Notes: a model not told the origin generated them from the sequence alone. A DNA stretch of 64,000 nt from Cladopsammia gracilis (GCA_022457155.1 JAJGOT010000465.1:250001-314000); one strand, 5' to 3'; shown: positions 43,573 to 55,054, counted from the first letter of the stretch. Numbers and translations are program-made.

Positions 43573-44525
43573 TAGTTGCGTCAGACTTTTGCTCAGAGTC
43601 TGTCCGTTCCACAAAATCACGCGCACCACGTAAATGCCAGAAGCAACGAGGCAGCTTTAGGATTTTATCCAGATCCAAAAGGTAGAACCACCTTGTACAA
43701 CATAATAAACAGCACCACAGGAAAGTAATGCTCGCTAGCTTTAAGTGGAATCTACATCTACATTTGATAAGTCGGTAAGTCGGAATGGTCAGTTAGAACC
43801 AACTTGTACAACAACTGTTATTGGATGCTATTACTGGAATGATATTCCAATATCCATACGCAAAAAGTAAACAAAACAACAATTCAAAAGAGCACTTTAC
43901 CAATACTATTTTGCTCAGTATTAATCACTGTCTAACCAATCTTTTAACAGCTATATTACTTCTATGTTTATATTCCTTTCTGCTCAGTAGCTTTCATTTA
44001 AATGACCAGACTTTAGGATTTCGTCCACAGACTCAAAAGATAGAACCACCTTGTACAGCATAACAAACGGTATCACAGTAAGCCTGACAGGTACTGATCG
44101 ATAGCGTTCATTTGAAGATCTTTGAATGGTCACACCAGGATTTTATCCACAGACTCAAAAGATAGAACCACCTTGTACAGCATAACAAACGGTACCACAG
44201 GAAGCCTGAGAAGTACTGATCGATAGCGTTCATTTGAATGGCCACACTTTAGAATTTCATCTACAGACTCAAAAGATAGAACCACCTTGTACAGCATAAT
44301 AAATGGTACCACAGGAAGCCTGAGAAGTACTGATCGATAGCGTTCATTTGAATGGTCACACTTTAGGATTTCATCCACAGACTTAAAAGATATAACCACC
44401 TTGTACAGCATAATAAACAGCACCACAGTAAGCCTGAGAAGAACTAATCGATAGCTTTCATTTGAATGGTCACACTTTAGGTTTTATCCACCACCTCAAA
44501 GTTAGAACGATCTTGTACAGCGTTT
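43573..44525 (-). repeat. Minisatellite, 113-114-bp unit, interrupted
   Basis: A leader and first unit (43573-43742) match the blocks downstream of both NHL genes. After about 230 unrelated bases, five units follow (about 43990-44525), with GGATTT recurring near 44015, 44136, 44250, 44365 and 44478. The last intervals are 114 bases, a multiple of three, so one minus-strand frame stays open across several units with a recurring peptide (SFESVDEILKCGHSNERYRS). No start codon in good context or domain supports real coding. Confidence 0.85.
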
Positions 44526-44529
44526 TATT

Positions 44530-45220
44530 TTCTGGGATTTTGTTTTTCGGCATTTATTTCGTTTTTGCTGTTGGAGATTTATACCTCACATTGGTTCCTG
44601 CCTTGCCACTTTGTTTACATTATAAACTCCAACTTTCAGTAAATTCAGTAAAACAGACCGATTCTATATTAAAACTTCACTTTAAAATTATCCAAAAAAC
44701 ATATATCTTTTTAGTACCTTTTTATTAACTTTTTGAACAAGTTATATGTTATTTCAAAGTATGTTAGATATTTCCATTGCGATCAACACTTTTAAAACAA
44801 TCCGCTGCCTTAGTATAGTACGTAACTTTTGCCGACGGTCTGTTCATAGAGAAGAATAATATGGAAATAAAAATGTCGGTGCATAATTTTGCATTTACTG
44901 TCAGAATTTTAGACATGTATTACAAGATAACAAGCAGGCACTGGGTTTATATTCGCTATATCCTCCCCGATCGCAGCAAATAACGTACAAGGCAGAGAAT
45001 TCAGATTTGAATTCTTCGGCAAATATGGTTTGGGATTAAATATTTTTCTTAAAACATAAAGGAGCTGTTGTTAACCAATGGCGGTTTTGTTTTCATTTAA
45101 AAGGCTGTTCAATTTACATTTGGAAGTTCGATCCAGGTAGAACGTATTCGTTTACAGTATTTAACGCCGGTTTTAAACGGTTTTCTGTAAAACATAACTA
45201 TAATGACGAAAACGGTCGTC
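44530..45220. other. Intergenic, nothing recognised
   Basis: AT-rich; no supported gene. Confidence 0.4.
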
Positions 45221-45223
45221 GAC

Positions 45224-45418
45224 TTAGGCTCCGTCCACACGTATTCGAATATTTTTGAATCCGCAACTTTGTTGCGGATTGGCCTTCCATCCACACGTAT
45301 CCGGCGAATTCGGGCAAATACGATTCAAATACGCTACGTGTGGACGCGAATATTTTCTAATCCGCAACAAAAAAGTTGCTGATTCAAAAATATCCTGATA
45401 CGTGTGGACGGGGCCTTA
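45224..45418. mobile_element. GTCCACACG MITE, PIF/Harbinger-like TTA target
   Basis: Element 45227-45415 with ends GGCTCCGTCCACACGTAT and ATACGTGTGGACGGGGCC; inner arms pair through AATCCGCAAC. TTA flanks both sides (45224-45226 and 45416-45418). Confidence 0.75.
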
Positions 45419-46440
45419 ACTTCATATTCGGAAGCTTCAAACCAGTTAAAACGTAATATATTCTATTAAAACGGTATTTAAAACACCCTGACTACACAGT
45501 TTCCAGAATCAAAACAGCTGCGGGACAGTTTAGAATTCTGATATTTGTCGTAAAGATGCATTAATTTGTTTTTGACTGTACTTTGTTCCGTGGTATATTA
45601 CAAAAGTTAGTGCGTATGCTAAGACAATCTTTCGATCATATTCAACGATTCTCAAACTCGCTGATGTTTGATTTAAACGGAATGACCTATTGTCTAAATT
45701 GTGTCATGACTGTTGTTGTTTTGTTTAATTTTACTGTTTAAGGTTATGAGATAAACTCGCACTCACAAGAATAAAAAGTTTAACATTTTCTATTAATTAT
45801 GCAAGCTGACATGGTCTCCTGAGTACTAAATCAGAATGAGATAGCTCACCACAGTCAGTAGCAATGTAACTTTTCATAGCTTGAAATCAGCATGATTTAG
45901 CGCCTCGACTTTCTTTTTATTCGCGTTGAAGACGTCAATTAATATGTTTAAAGGTTTAAATGCAAATTTGTGGCCAAGGTTCACCTGTTAGGTCCACCGT
46001 CAATTTCGTTTAATTTCCATCCGTACCATATTCATTGAATATGCTACCTTAACATCAAGCAGAATCCCATGATATCTGATCACAGTTTCTCGATGATGCC
46101 AAGTTAAAAACAAAGTTTAATTATAGTGCTAAAACATATCAATATAACCGCACAATCCCACGACATTTGATGATTTATCCGTCCGACACAAATACATAAG
46201 TGATTAAAATTTTTCCAATAGCTTCCTAGACATATAATTGATTGGAACTCTGACATTGTAAGTATAGAAAGCTATAAAAACATTTTAGATAGCTATTCAG
46301 ACTATTTTAACGTCACAACTTTAACGGTAGTGAAAAAAAGTCACTTTTACAGCTACAAACCAACTAAAACTGAATGATCGGTGCAGTAATTAGCAATACG
46401 TCGATTTTAGACCTCACTCATGTTATTAATACATAATGCT
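45419..46440. other. Intergenic, nothing recognised
   Basis: No supported gene or repeat. Confidence 0.4.
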
Positions 46441-46589
46441 GTTGTACTGTTGTAACCGTTGTTGTCAAGCTCGTCACATCAAAACAACCGGATGCTCTTG
46501 CATTTGTTAGCGGGAATAAAAATCGCGCTTTCCCGTTACGTTGATTTATCAATGTTAAGTCATTTCGCACAGACGACATTCCGCATGGT

Positions 46590-46900
46590 TATGCCATTCC
46601 GCAAGTCTATGCCACGTGCCATTACTCTAAGTTTTTCCACCTTTTACCCTCACCGGCTTATTATTCATTCAGTTTACCAGCACAGACGAATTTAATGCAC
46701 ATTTAATCACACATATCTTCTTTGCCAACAAAAGAAATCGTTACGGATCGTAAATTACTCAAAATATCGGCTCACAGGCCTATGAGCCCGGTATTCACTG
46801 GCGACGCGAGCAATTTATTAGAGCCAAACATGTACCCATCGGCTGAGGCATTTTTTTCTATTGCAGTTAGTGAGTTGCTTTCGCCATTATTAGCTTATTG
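46590..46900 (+). repeat. Repeat related to 41130-41440
   Basis: Same landmarks as listed for 41130-41440, with many substitutions. Some amino-acid similarity persists in one frame (SPVFT.DAS..LLE.N..PSA.AF), so the ancestor may have been coding or the family is simply shared DNA. Confidence 0.45.
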
Positions 46901-46929
46901 GTTGTCATGTAAGACGCAATTTATGTAAG

Positions 46930-49510
46930 AAAGATCTGCCAGTAAAGAGAGTTTCGAAAATGTCCCACACCGTTTCAGAAATGCTGCAGAATATTTCTTT
47001 GCCAAAGGACAAAGCCTCAAGTCCGACTTTCTCATGAGTTGTAAGACTATTCTGCCCAGCATATCTTTGACCTAAATCACCCGCCCCTCTGTGTAGGAAA
47101 TAGATACAATTTCCATCAGGGCAAGTGCATGAGAGTTACGCGCGAATTAAGAAAGCGCTGCGCTGCTATGACATGTGGCATACACTTAGTGAATGTACTC
47201 GTTTGTGTCGCAAACAATATATGAAATCCGTCGGTTTGTATATTTCATGAAATCAGTTTTAAAATTCACTGTACAGCGGTTGAAAAATCTTACATGAAAA
47301 TCATTCTCCGTCAAGCAGGCCCATTCCATATTCCCATTCTACAATTCCATCTGAGACAACAGCTATTTATTACCAACAAATATCTCGCTTAAATCCTAAA
47401 CCTCACTTTTGGTTTTCACAAGCAGTTAATTTCTGATACCCAGAGTTCTCTAATTTGTGCAACAGTTATTTTGTTGGCATTTCAGCTTTTATAACAGTTG
47501 TATTTTAACGGCGTTTTGCTCTTGTATTTGCATCTTGTAACATTGCGGCGATGTTTTCGTGTGTTGTTGATTGGCAGTGTACACAAGGCGCGGCCAAAGA
47601 CATCATATTTTAGCCAAAATAACATGACAAGCCAGATTAGTTTACGCTTTTTGCCTGAGTGAGAATTTTTTAAGACCCCACTTTTAAAATACACATGGAA
47701 CTGGAACTTACAAACACTATGGCGGTATCATTTCAAATTCAGCCCGTCATGACAGTTACATTATGTCATTTATGAATACCTGAAAGATGGCAGTCTAATC
47801 CAGATTCATGGTTTTCCTCTCCATAACAGTTGTTGCCACTAGCAAAAACACTGAAGAAATTGTTCAAGAAGGAAGTTACAAACCACAAAAAACAGTTTAA
47901 ATGTTTGAAGGCTGTCAAGTAGCTAGCATTGAAAGTGTCGGCCAATTTTGTCTGTGTCTTGTTAATAATGCAATGTTTTCAGCTACTAATTCTTCAATCT
48001 GACAAAACTGACAGTTCAATGCCTTATTCGCAGTTTATATTAAAAACATAAACGTCGAAACTGATAACTACCTCATTAAATTATTTCTCCACATATTAAC
48101 CTTTCCGTAGAGAAGGAAAAGTTGACAAGCGAAAGAAAAATATTTTTCCCTTCTTTCGAAGATTTTCTTTCGTGTATTTTTGTGTGTTTGTTCAACGGTC
48201 TGCTTGGGCTTTCTCTTAGATGAATGCTGGGGCTACGATGATTTCAAAATAAATGTAACTAACGGTAAAATAACCTGATAGGTCGTTGAACTCTCATTTC
48301 TAAATAACATCCGCCCTTATATCGGCACCTTCGATGATTCATTTTTTTCCTTTTCTTTGTAACTTTGCCGGGGATAAGCAAACTACTGAGACTGTTCTTC
48401 ACGATTTCATTTCAATTTACTCTTGCGTTTCCCAGCTTTTCAAAAATATTAACATTACTTAACTTTACATTAACACTTTACATTGCAATTATACTTCACC
48501 TGTTAATGTCTTTGTTTTGCTTCTGCAAATGTGAAAGTTCAGTAATATTAATGGTCATTGCAATAAAAAATGACATTTTGTAAAAAACCTCTCATTTCAT
48601 TGGTACATTTTCGCCTTGTGATATTTTTTCTCTCCTCTGCTTTGATAAGCAACTACATGTAGAGCATAATTACTTCTTCAATAATAGTTTTGCAGCTCAT
48701 AGTTATAGCTGTAAGAATATCGCAAAGTCAGTTTCAGTTTTTACTACGAAGCTAAACGAGTAATGAAAAAGTCATGCAGGCTTTACGATAACAATGTTAG
48801 AAAGTGTAGCCGGGGCTTAACACTTCCAGTCGGTATCGCCTCTCCTGATCGGTTTCGTTCAGAATTCTAATGGCGGCAATCGGTCAAGGCGTTTGAACCT
48901 AGTCAAACGGTGTGCCTGGGCTGTTCGAAGTCTTTGTAATCTATGCTTTCGTTGTCTCTTCGTTGCTCGATCACGCTGAATGATATTTCAAGTCACCGTT
49001 TAGCGGAGTTTCGGTGGTTAATTTTCTCGGACAAGGATTTCCAGCCACCTGTTGAATCCAGCGTTGTTGAGTTTGCTGTTCTTTCTCATTTGCATCAGAA
49101 ATTTGTTGTGTTTCACCGAGATTAAACATTTTTTCACAGAGTAAGGATAAACGGCAGCCGGCACGGCCACCATGAATAAACACGAGAGTGCGCCATTGTC
49201 AGCGGTCGCGATTTTTGTTGCCAGGCAACTGCCGGACACCATCAAGTACATAAATATATATCTTATATTTTTTGTTCGAATTCACGCGGCTCAGTTCCCG
49301 AGGGACGACAAATTTATTAACCTCGCTTCGCGAGGAACAAATTACAAGTTGTGGCTAATTTTCGAGTTCTTATTGCTTTAAGTTCTTTTACATTTTTGAC
49401 GTATAACTCTCGCACCAAGTTAACTTCAATACTCTTTCTTTGATTTCCTTTAGCCTTTTTTCCTGAATTTAAATAAAATGGCTAGAGGCTAACTTGAAAA
49501 CTCTTTGGTT
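46930..49510. other. Long intergenic stretch
   Basis: No supported gene. A short conserved block at 49292-49344 (GACAAATTTATTAACCTCGCTTCGCGAGGAACAAAT in parts) also occurs at 3597-3636 and contains a CCTCGCTTCGCGAGG palindrome. Confidence 0.4.
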
Positions 49511-49513
49511 GAT

Positions 49514-49764
49514 TTATACCCCATTCACACCAACGCTTAAACATGTTTAAATGTTCATTAGTTTAAAACAGGTTTAGAAAAATACCTCCTAACCTCCCGT
49601 GATATTTGGAGTGAAATCTTTACTAAAAGAAACTTTATTGACTTTGTTACTATTCCAGGTAGTTTGAGTTATATACATTTCAAAACGTTCAAGATAGAGG
49701 CTAAAACGTAGTTAAACTAAACAACATTTAAACATGTTTAACCGTTGGTGTGAATGGGGCATTA
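49514..49764. mobile_element. MITE with TTA target duplication (PIF/Harbinger-like)
   Basis: Element 49517-49761 with ends TACCCCATTCACACCAACG and CGTTGGTGTGAATGGGGCA; inner arms pair through TTAAACATGTTTAAATGTT. TTA at 49514-49516 and 49762-49764. Confidence 0.8.
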
Positions 49765-50540
49765 GCCTCCAGACTCTAATGTTAATTTATTGTATAAGTT
49801 GTATTGTACAAAAACATATAACGTTTGTCGTTTTTTTGTTTGTTTCTTTTATAGTTTAAATACTTGTTTTCCATCCTGAAGGGACCTTCTGGGGGGTTTT
49901 AAGCTACCCGCAAAATATCGGTCTTCCCCCGGAAACCGAAAATTTTAATGTAGGCGTAGTTCTTGCTTAAACAATCAGGTATTTGAAAGTATAAAGTATA
50001 GGTGTGGGCACTTTTCAATGATTTAAATTGACGGCGAGCTGAATTTAGACTGAAGAAAGTTCAAATAAACGAGAATAAAAAAGGTTACATTTTATTTCCA
50101 AAAGTTGTCTTGAACAAAAGATCAAGGAAAAAGTCTAGGTAAATGCATCAGTATCGAAAGCTCAAATCATGCATGTTACAAAATATGCAGGAAAAAATAT
50201 GCTATAATTTTCAGTCTTTATTTAGAGCAGTTTAAAGTTGAAAGTGTATTTAGTAGACAGGGGTAAAATCAATTTAATGTAAATGTGATGTAAATATCGT
50301 TTTTTGAGGCATGTAATGAAGTGGGTGTAAAGGTGTAGCGCCTTGAGAAAGGGGCAGTGTCAGGCAGATTTAACGATTTTTATCAAACCATACATGCTAC
50401 AATATCTTTACTTATTTACCAAATAATACTTAAACATCTAGAGAAAGAAATTAACCCTGAATTCTTCAAAGAGGAAGAAATAATTGTCTATTCTAGCCCA
50501 TTTTGGAAACGGAAATATAAAAACTTGAAAAAGTTAGGCT
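49765..50540. other. Intergenic, nothing recognised
   Basis: No supported gene or repeat. Confidence 0.4.
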
Positions 50541-50541
50541 A

Positions 50542-50708
50542 AATTCTCTATTTTCGAATTGCCCATAATATACTTTGTTTGCCCCCCAAATTTTGCATAA
50601 ACTATTGTTTGCAAATGCTATTGGGAGGACTGCATATTCCCAAGAGCATTTATGCCAAATTTGGGGAGCAAACGAAGTGTATTATGGGCGATTCGAAAAT
50701 AGAGAATT
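50542..50708. mobile_element. 167-bp hairpin MITE (CTCTATTTTCGAAT ends)
   Basis: Arms of about 62 bases: left AATTCTCTATTTTCGAATTG..., right the complement ending AAAATAGAGAATT; they share GCCCATAATA.ACTT and TTTGC.CCCCAAATTT. No target duplication could be fixed. Confidence 0.8.
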
Positions 50709-50885
50709 ACTTCAAGTTGCAATTCAATCGGGCTCATTCCGTCTGACCAGAAACACTCATCGGCAGTTTTGGTTCACTAGGATGGTCATTTATCACAAAA
50801 ATGGACCATTATTTTACGGTTACTGTTGATACAAAAGCAATTTTTGGGTTGTGAAATGACACCAAATCCCTGTGACACTTTCCCT

Positions 50886-51089
50886 TTAAAGAGTCTGACC
50901 CACCCAGTTTGCACTGTGCGCTTCTCTTATTGTTATGATACGGCTCTATTCCATATTTGGGCAAGCATATCACCTCTTGCACGAGTGAATTTCTCATCTA
51001 CAATACAGTATGGACTTTCTGGGGCCCTGAAAATGACGGATGAACCAACGTAGGCGCGCAATGCAAAGTGAGTGGGTCAGATTCATTAA
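50886..51089. mobile_element. MITE with TCTGACCCAC ends, possible TTAA target
   Basis: Left GTCTGACCCACCCAGTTTGC pairs with right GCAAAGTGAGTGGGTCAGA. TTAA at 50886-50889 and 51086-51089 may be the target duplication. Confidence 0.6.
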
Positions 51090-51143
51090 TATCAAACAAA
51101 CATTCACTGCTTAACAAAGCCCAATTTTAGTCACATTTCGATT

Positions 51144-51313
51144 TGGAGCAGGGGCGGATTTAGCGGGAGGGGGCCCCACGTCCCCCTTTTGCCTTGGATT
51201 ATTGTGCCCCCGAACCCCCCTTGATCCTGACGGTCGCTTACACTCCCATATTGTCACTATCAAAATTGCTTCGGCTCCCTCTTTATACATTTCCTGGATC
51301 CACCCCTGTGGAG
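51144..51313. mobile_element. CAGGGGCGGAT-ended element with 5-bp target duplication
   Basis: Element 51149-51308 starts CAGGGGCGGATTTAG and ends CTGGATCCACCCCTG. TGGAG occurs directly on both sides (51144-51148 and 51309-51313). Confidence 0.65.
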
Positions 51314-51714
51314 TGAGCCAAGATAAATCCAAAATGATTTTGGTTCGCAAAAGATCCAGAAAACAAAATGCTGAGCTGCTCAATAGCTTTTATTTTCATT
51401 GGTTACATTTGTGTTTCATCGAAAAAATATGAAAGCGAAAATTCAAAACAACTTAGCAGCATACAAAATGTACGCATTTACGCACGTGCCGGTACCTGAA
51501 AAAGTCGAAAAAAAAATATTTGGGACTTGAGGGTGAGGGAGGAGGTAAGGGGAGTGTTTCAAAACAGTGATTGTGCGTACCTCTGAAAAAGTTCTGGCTA
51601 CTCCCCTGGTTATCTGTGACCGGTACACGAATTTAAGACCGATCTTGTTCAGACTCGAAAGTTGGAATCTCCTTAGTAGCTTTTTGTTTGCTGTGAATGG
51701 GGACACTTGACGAT

Positions 51715-51890
51715 TTAATTAACAGACTCAAAGGTTACAACCACATTGTTTATAGCATAATAGACAGTACCACTGGAAAATACTGCTTCACCCGAGATTA
51801 AAGTTATTATTTCATAGCTTTGGTATGAGTAGCCACACTTTAGGATTTCATTGACAAACTCTAAAGTAAGAACCACCTTGTATATGTCAC
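51715..51890 (-). repeat. Two diverged units of the ACAGACTCAAAAG repeat
   Basis: Contains AACAGACTCAAAGGTTACAA and TTTAGGATTTCATTGACAAA cores with the ACCACCTTGTATA end; related to 43573-44525. Confidence 0.6.
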
Positions 51891-52006
51891 TCAACTGGAA
51901 TAGAGTCCTTATTTGTCCATAAATCCAAACCTTTTCAACGATGAAGCAAATCAGCGCGGAGAGTTCTGGCTCTCATTAATGATGGCCAAAAAGTAGCTTG
52001 ATTCCC

Positions 52007-52059
52007 GCTGGGTTACAGCCATAGCCCAGAGGTCCGAGGATCATAACCACGCTCTGCTA
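52007..52059 (+). pseudogene. Truncated initiator tRNA-Met copy
   Basis: Matches the 3' two-thirds of the tRNA at 52204 (GCCCAGAGGTCCGAGGATCA...CTCTGCTA) but lacks the acceptor and D-arm 5' strand and has an altered anticodon arm. Confidence 0.7.
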
Positions 52060-52203
52060 AGGCGTTTACCTTCTTTTTCTTCTTTTTATTTATTTAGATT
52101 TAGTGTTGTGTGTTCTATAGTTTGGGTCATTTTCGTTTTCTTTTTTTAACACAACACTGTTTTCAGGTGCGATTTCTGCTGTTTGTCTTTTCTCTTCATC
52201 GTC

Positions 52204-52275
52204 AGCAGAGTGGCGCAGTGGAAGCGTGCTGGGCCCATAACCCAGAGGTCCGAGGATCAAAACCTCGCTCTGCTA
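52204..52275 (+). tRNA. Initiator tRNA-Met (CAT)
   Basis: 72 nt, AGCAGAG...CTCTGCT plus A, without the added CCA. The acceptor stem pairs 7/7, with the A1-T72-type first pair typical of eukaryotic initiators. The anticodon arm GGGCCCATAACCC holds the CAT anticodon with the three initiator G-C pairs. The T-arm CGAGG/CCTCG pairs fully; the T-loop has ATCAAAA where most eukaryotic initiators have ATCGAAA, which weakens the B box. A T-run (52281-52285) follows as the Pol III terminator. It is the only complete copy among several fragments. Confidence 0.85.
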
Positions 52276-52403
52276 AGAAGTTTTTCTTCCTTCTTGCTTT
52301 TTTTGCATCATTTTTAGCTGTGAGTGAAATTTGCGAACCTCGCACTGTGCTGTTTACTAAAAGCAGTTAAAAAAGCAACCTGAAAAAAAAAACAAAAAAA
52401 AAC

Positions 52404-52461
52404 AGGCCTTGCGATACCGGTGCATTGCTCTGTCCACTGACACTGAGCTACCAAGCCACAC
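52404..52461 (-). pseudogene. tRNA-like 5' half (A-box fragment)
   Basis: Minus strand reads GGCTTGGTAGCTCAGTG followed by GACAGAGCAATGCACCGGTA. The A-box is present but the T-arm is missing. May be a tRNA-derived SINE remnant. Confidence 0.45.
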
Positions 52462-52502
52462 AGATAGATGGTCAATTGTGAGTTTTGAGCTGTAATACTT
52501 GC

Positions 52503-52543
52503 TGGAAGCGTGCTGAGCCCATAATCCAGAGGTCCCAGGATCA
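52503..52543 (+). pseudogene. Internal fragment of initiator tRNA-Met
   Basis: TGGAAGCGTGCTGAGCCCAT and AATCCAGAGGTCCCAGGATCA match the D-arm to T-arm part of 52204-52275. Both ends are missing. Confidence 0.65.
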
Positions 52544-52554
52544 TTTCAAATTTT

Positions 52555-52615
52555 ATTTATTTATTTATTTTTTATTTTATTTATTTATTTTGCCATTAAC
52601 CACATTAAAAAAATA

Positions 52616-52646
<31 letters not shown>

Positions 52647-52665
52647 GAAATAATAATAATAATAC
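52555..52665. repeat. AT-rich simple repeats
   Basis: TTTA units, a short TA run and ATA units in sequence. Confidence 0.85.
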
Positions 52666-52689
52666 AACACACTAGAAATTTATAATAAC

Positions 52690-53132
52690 TTAAAAGACGA
52701 TAGACTACAAAATGTTTAATGTGGTAGTGACAAGGAAGCCTATATAGAAGCCGGGGGCTTATGCACTATAGGCTTCCTGACAATATAGAATAATCATATA
52801 CAATGATTTACTAATCAGATAATCAGATACAATAATTTACTATAAAAACATGAGGTTTATACTTCAACTCATATGTTTATTCTGCTTAAAAACTAACGCT
52901 ATTTTAGTTAGCCGTAAATATTTGACCTTTTCCTTTTCCATTCCAGTTTGACTGTCAGAAGAAAATTGTTGAAATCACCCAAACGGGCCTTTATATCTTT
53001 GTTGTCAATAAAATGTTTTTTTTTACAAAACCGACCAGTTTCTAGGCAAAGTTTACGGTCTCTTCGTTCAAATAATTCATGGCATCGCACCCGCTTTCTT
53101 AACTTCATTTTTCTATTTGTGTTAATATCAAA
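52690..53132. other. Spacer with a short inverted repeat
   Basis: GGAAGCCTATATAG (52735-52748) pairs with CTATAGGCTTCC (52778-52789). No gene. Confidence 0.4.
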
Positions 53133-53214
53133 GTATTCGTGGCCTAGTGGCAAAGGCGATAGACTAGAAATCCATTGGGGTCCCCCCGCGCAGGTTCGAC
53201 TCCTGCCGACTATG
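53133..53214 (+). tRNA. tRNA-Ser (AGA), possibly degenerate
   Basis: 82 nt with a long variable arm (TTGGGGTCCCCCCGC), an intact A-box (TGGCCTAGTGG) and B-box (GGTTCGACTCC), and anticodon loop CTAGAAA (AGA). A mismatch at position 4 of the acceptor stem (T against C), a G-T first pair and an A-C mismatch in the anticodon stem set it apart from a normal gene. A T-run follows at 53219-53224. Either a weakened gene or a recent pseudogene. Confidence 0.65.
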
Positions 53215-53361
53215 TTGTTATTTTTCTTTTAGTAGTTTAGACGAATGATATAATGGTTACGGTGCGACACACTGCAATAGAATCCTCGGAACGAGGCAAA
53301 GGAAGCGTGTAAAAATTCCAAAAGGTTTGTCCTGGTTCATACATTTTTTTACCGATGTTCT

Positions 53362-53412
53362 TCCGATAACTTGAATCCTGATAACTTGAATCCTGATAAC
53401 TTGAATCCTGAA
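53362..53412. repeat. 15-bp tandem repeat
   Basis: Three and a half copies of GATAACTTGAATCCT. Confidence 0.9.
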
Positions 53413-53524
53413 TTCAAAACTTGAATCCTTTGTATTGTTTCGCTTAGTTTCTCAACGGTGTTGCTTTATACATTAAGATATGGGCTACAAGTCATGGAAG
53501 GTTAAACAGCTAGGACAGATTGGC

Positions 53525-54846
53525 CGTTTTTACACTAGAGGCGCATTATCCGTCCATGTTATTATGGCTTTTACCGCACGCGATGGTAAAATGCAGTTAA
53601 TGGAACGAGACGCCCCAGGGGTGGTAGCATGAGCAAGCCTTGCTCTGTAAACAGTGTATTTCAACGCATCTATTCATAAATGAATGCCTCCTATTCATAT
53701 ATTTAGTACAGTCGCCTTTAGGTCCAAAGGTTGAACTGATAAGGTGTAACATAGCCTAGAAATACATCTAAGCCTTGCTCGCATTGGTTTCTTTATTCTG
53801 AAGCTTTAGTCATGGTTAGTAATTTAGCACGTTGCGTCTAGTTAGCGTATGGTACAAGTGTACCTATTGGTCAGGCTCCGAGACACTGTCTGGCTATAAA
53901 AGCAGCAAATACAATAACTTTGGCTATTATGCTAGCAGTCTTGCACGAACGTGTACATTGTGTACCTTTGTAATATTTTGTTTAATTTCCCACCCTCCCT
54001 CCCTTTGGAGAAGGGTTGTTTCTGCCTCCTTCAATAAACTGGGGTCACTCCTTGTGGTGCGTTTAAGTCTGCGTAGCGACTTCCCCCAAGCTCTTGGCAT
54101 AGTTTTTTCGTGCCATATTTTACCTTGCCTTAATCTTGTCCAATCCAGCCCGTGCGGTGCTGGGAAGATAAGGAAGGCTCTGCCAATACTCCTGTCCTAT
54201 TCCCAAGTGCAGTGGGAGAGAAGTGAGGCTTTATTTTTTGTGCGTTTAACCCAAAGTCGCAAATAACGTGCCACAGGGCTGTGTCCCCCCATTACGCCAA
54301 ACCAAATATGTTGTTTTTATTATATGCTTTTGTCACGTTGTGTGACATTTATTGCGTTATGCAAATGCCAGGAACAGTGACATTAAACGTCTAGTGTAAA
54401 GACGGGACTAACAACAAGACGAACGGAAGACGAACAAAGCGCGCGGCCATTAATAAAAAGGAATGAGTACTAGAGTTTTTTGGCGGTAAAATTCAAGATG
54501 TCGGCCGTATCATTTTTTACCGTTGTTCGTCTGTTGCCCATCTTTATACACAAAGACGCATTATGCGTCTAGACGAACTATCTTTCGTTATGCGTCTTGA
54601 ACGACGCACTACGAAAGATAGTTCGTCTAGTCGCAAAATGCTATAGGCTATTCACTGAGGAAGGGACAGAAGTCCCGAAACGTCTGTACCTTTAGTTTCA
54701 AAAGCGCTTTAATGACATTTTTTTAACCATATTCATTTAATGCGTCTTGTGACCGTCTTCATACTTGAAACGCATAACCAGACGAACTACAAATGTTTGC
54801 CCAAATTCGTCCAAACGGATAATGCGTTTCCAGTATAAAAACGACT
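53525..54846. mobile_element. Nested inverted-repeat elements (GACGCATTATGCGTC family)
   Basis: Outer ends GTTTTTACACTAGAGGCGC (about 53528) and the complement-like GCGTTTCCAGTATAAAAAC (about 54823-54842) pair imperfectly and enclose at least one more pair (ACGTCTAGTGTAAAGACG near 54390) and a strong hairpin at 54568-54632 (AGACGAACTATCTTTCGT with its complement). The interior also has a TATAAAAG (53895) and an AATAAA (54033), so part of it could derive from a transcribed element. No convincing ORF. Confidence 0.5.
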
Positions 54847-54884
54847 ATTGTAATATCTGCTGTTTAGCCCTTCTTTTCATCGTC

Positions 54885-54913
54885 AGCAGAGTGGTGGAGT
54901 GGAAGCGCCATGC
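54885..54913 (+). pseudogene. 5' fragment of initiator tRNA-Met with shared flank
   Basis: AGCAGAGTGGTGGAGTGGAA matches the first 20 bases of 52204-52275 and is preceded by the same TTCATCGTC flank, then is replaced by an A-run. Duplication therefore included flanking DNA. Confidence 0.7.
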
Positions 54914-55054
54914 AAAAAAAAAAAAAAAAAAAGAAAAGAAATACAAAAATGCAATTATTTCACATTTCCTCCTCCCTTTCAGAAACAAATAAATTTCAGG
55001 TGAATTGCAAAAAGATTATCTTTTTGAATTGGAAAAATTTGTTTGCAGATTTCT

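Noticed and set aside
44130..44426. 98-codon frame with recurring peptide
   Set aside because: It is the open frame of a 114-bp minisatellite; kept as a finding but not as a gene.
53832..54266. 144-codon frame
   Set aside because: No domain or good start; lies within nested inverted repeats, and the composition looks non-coding.
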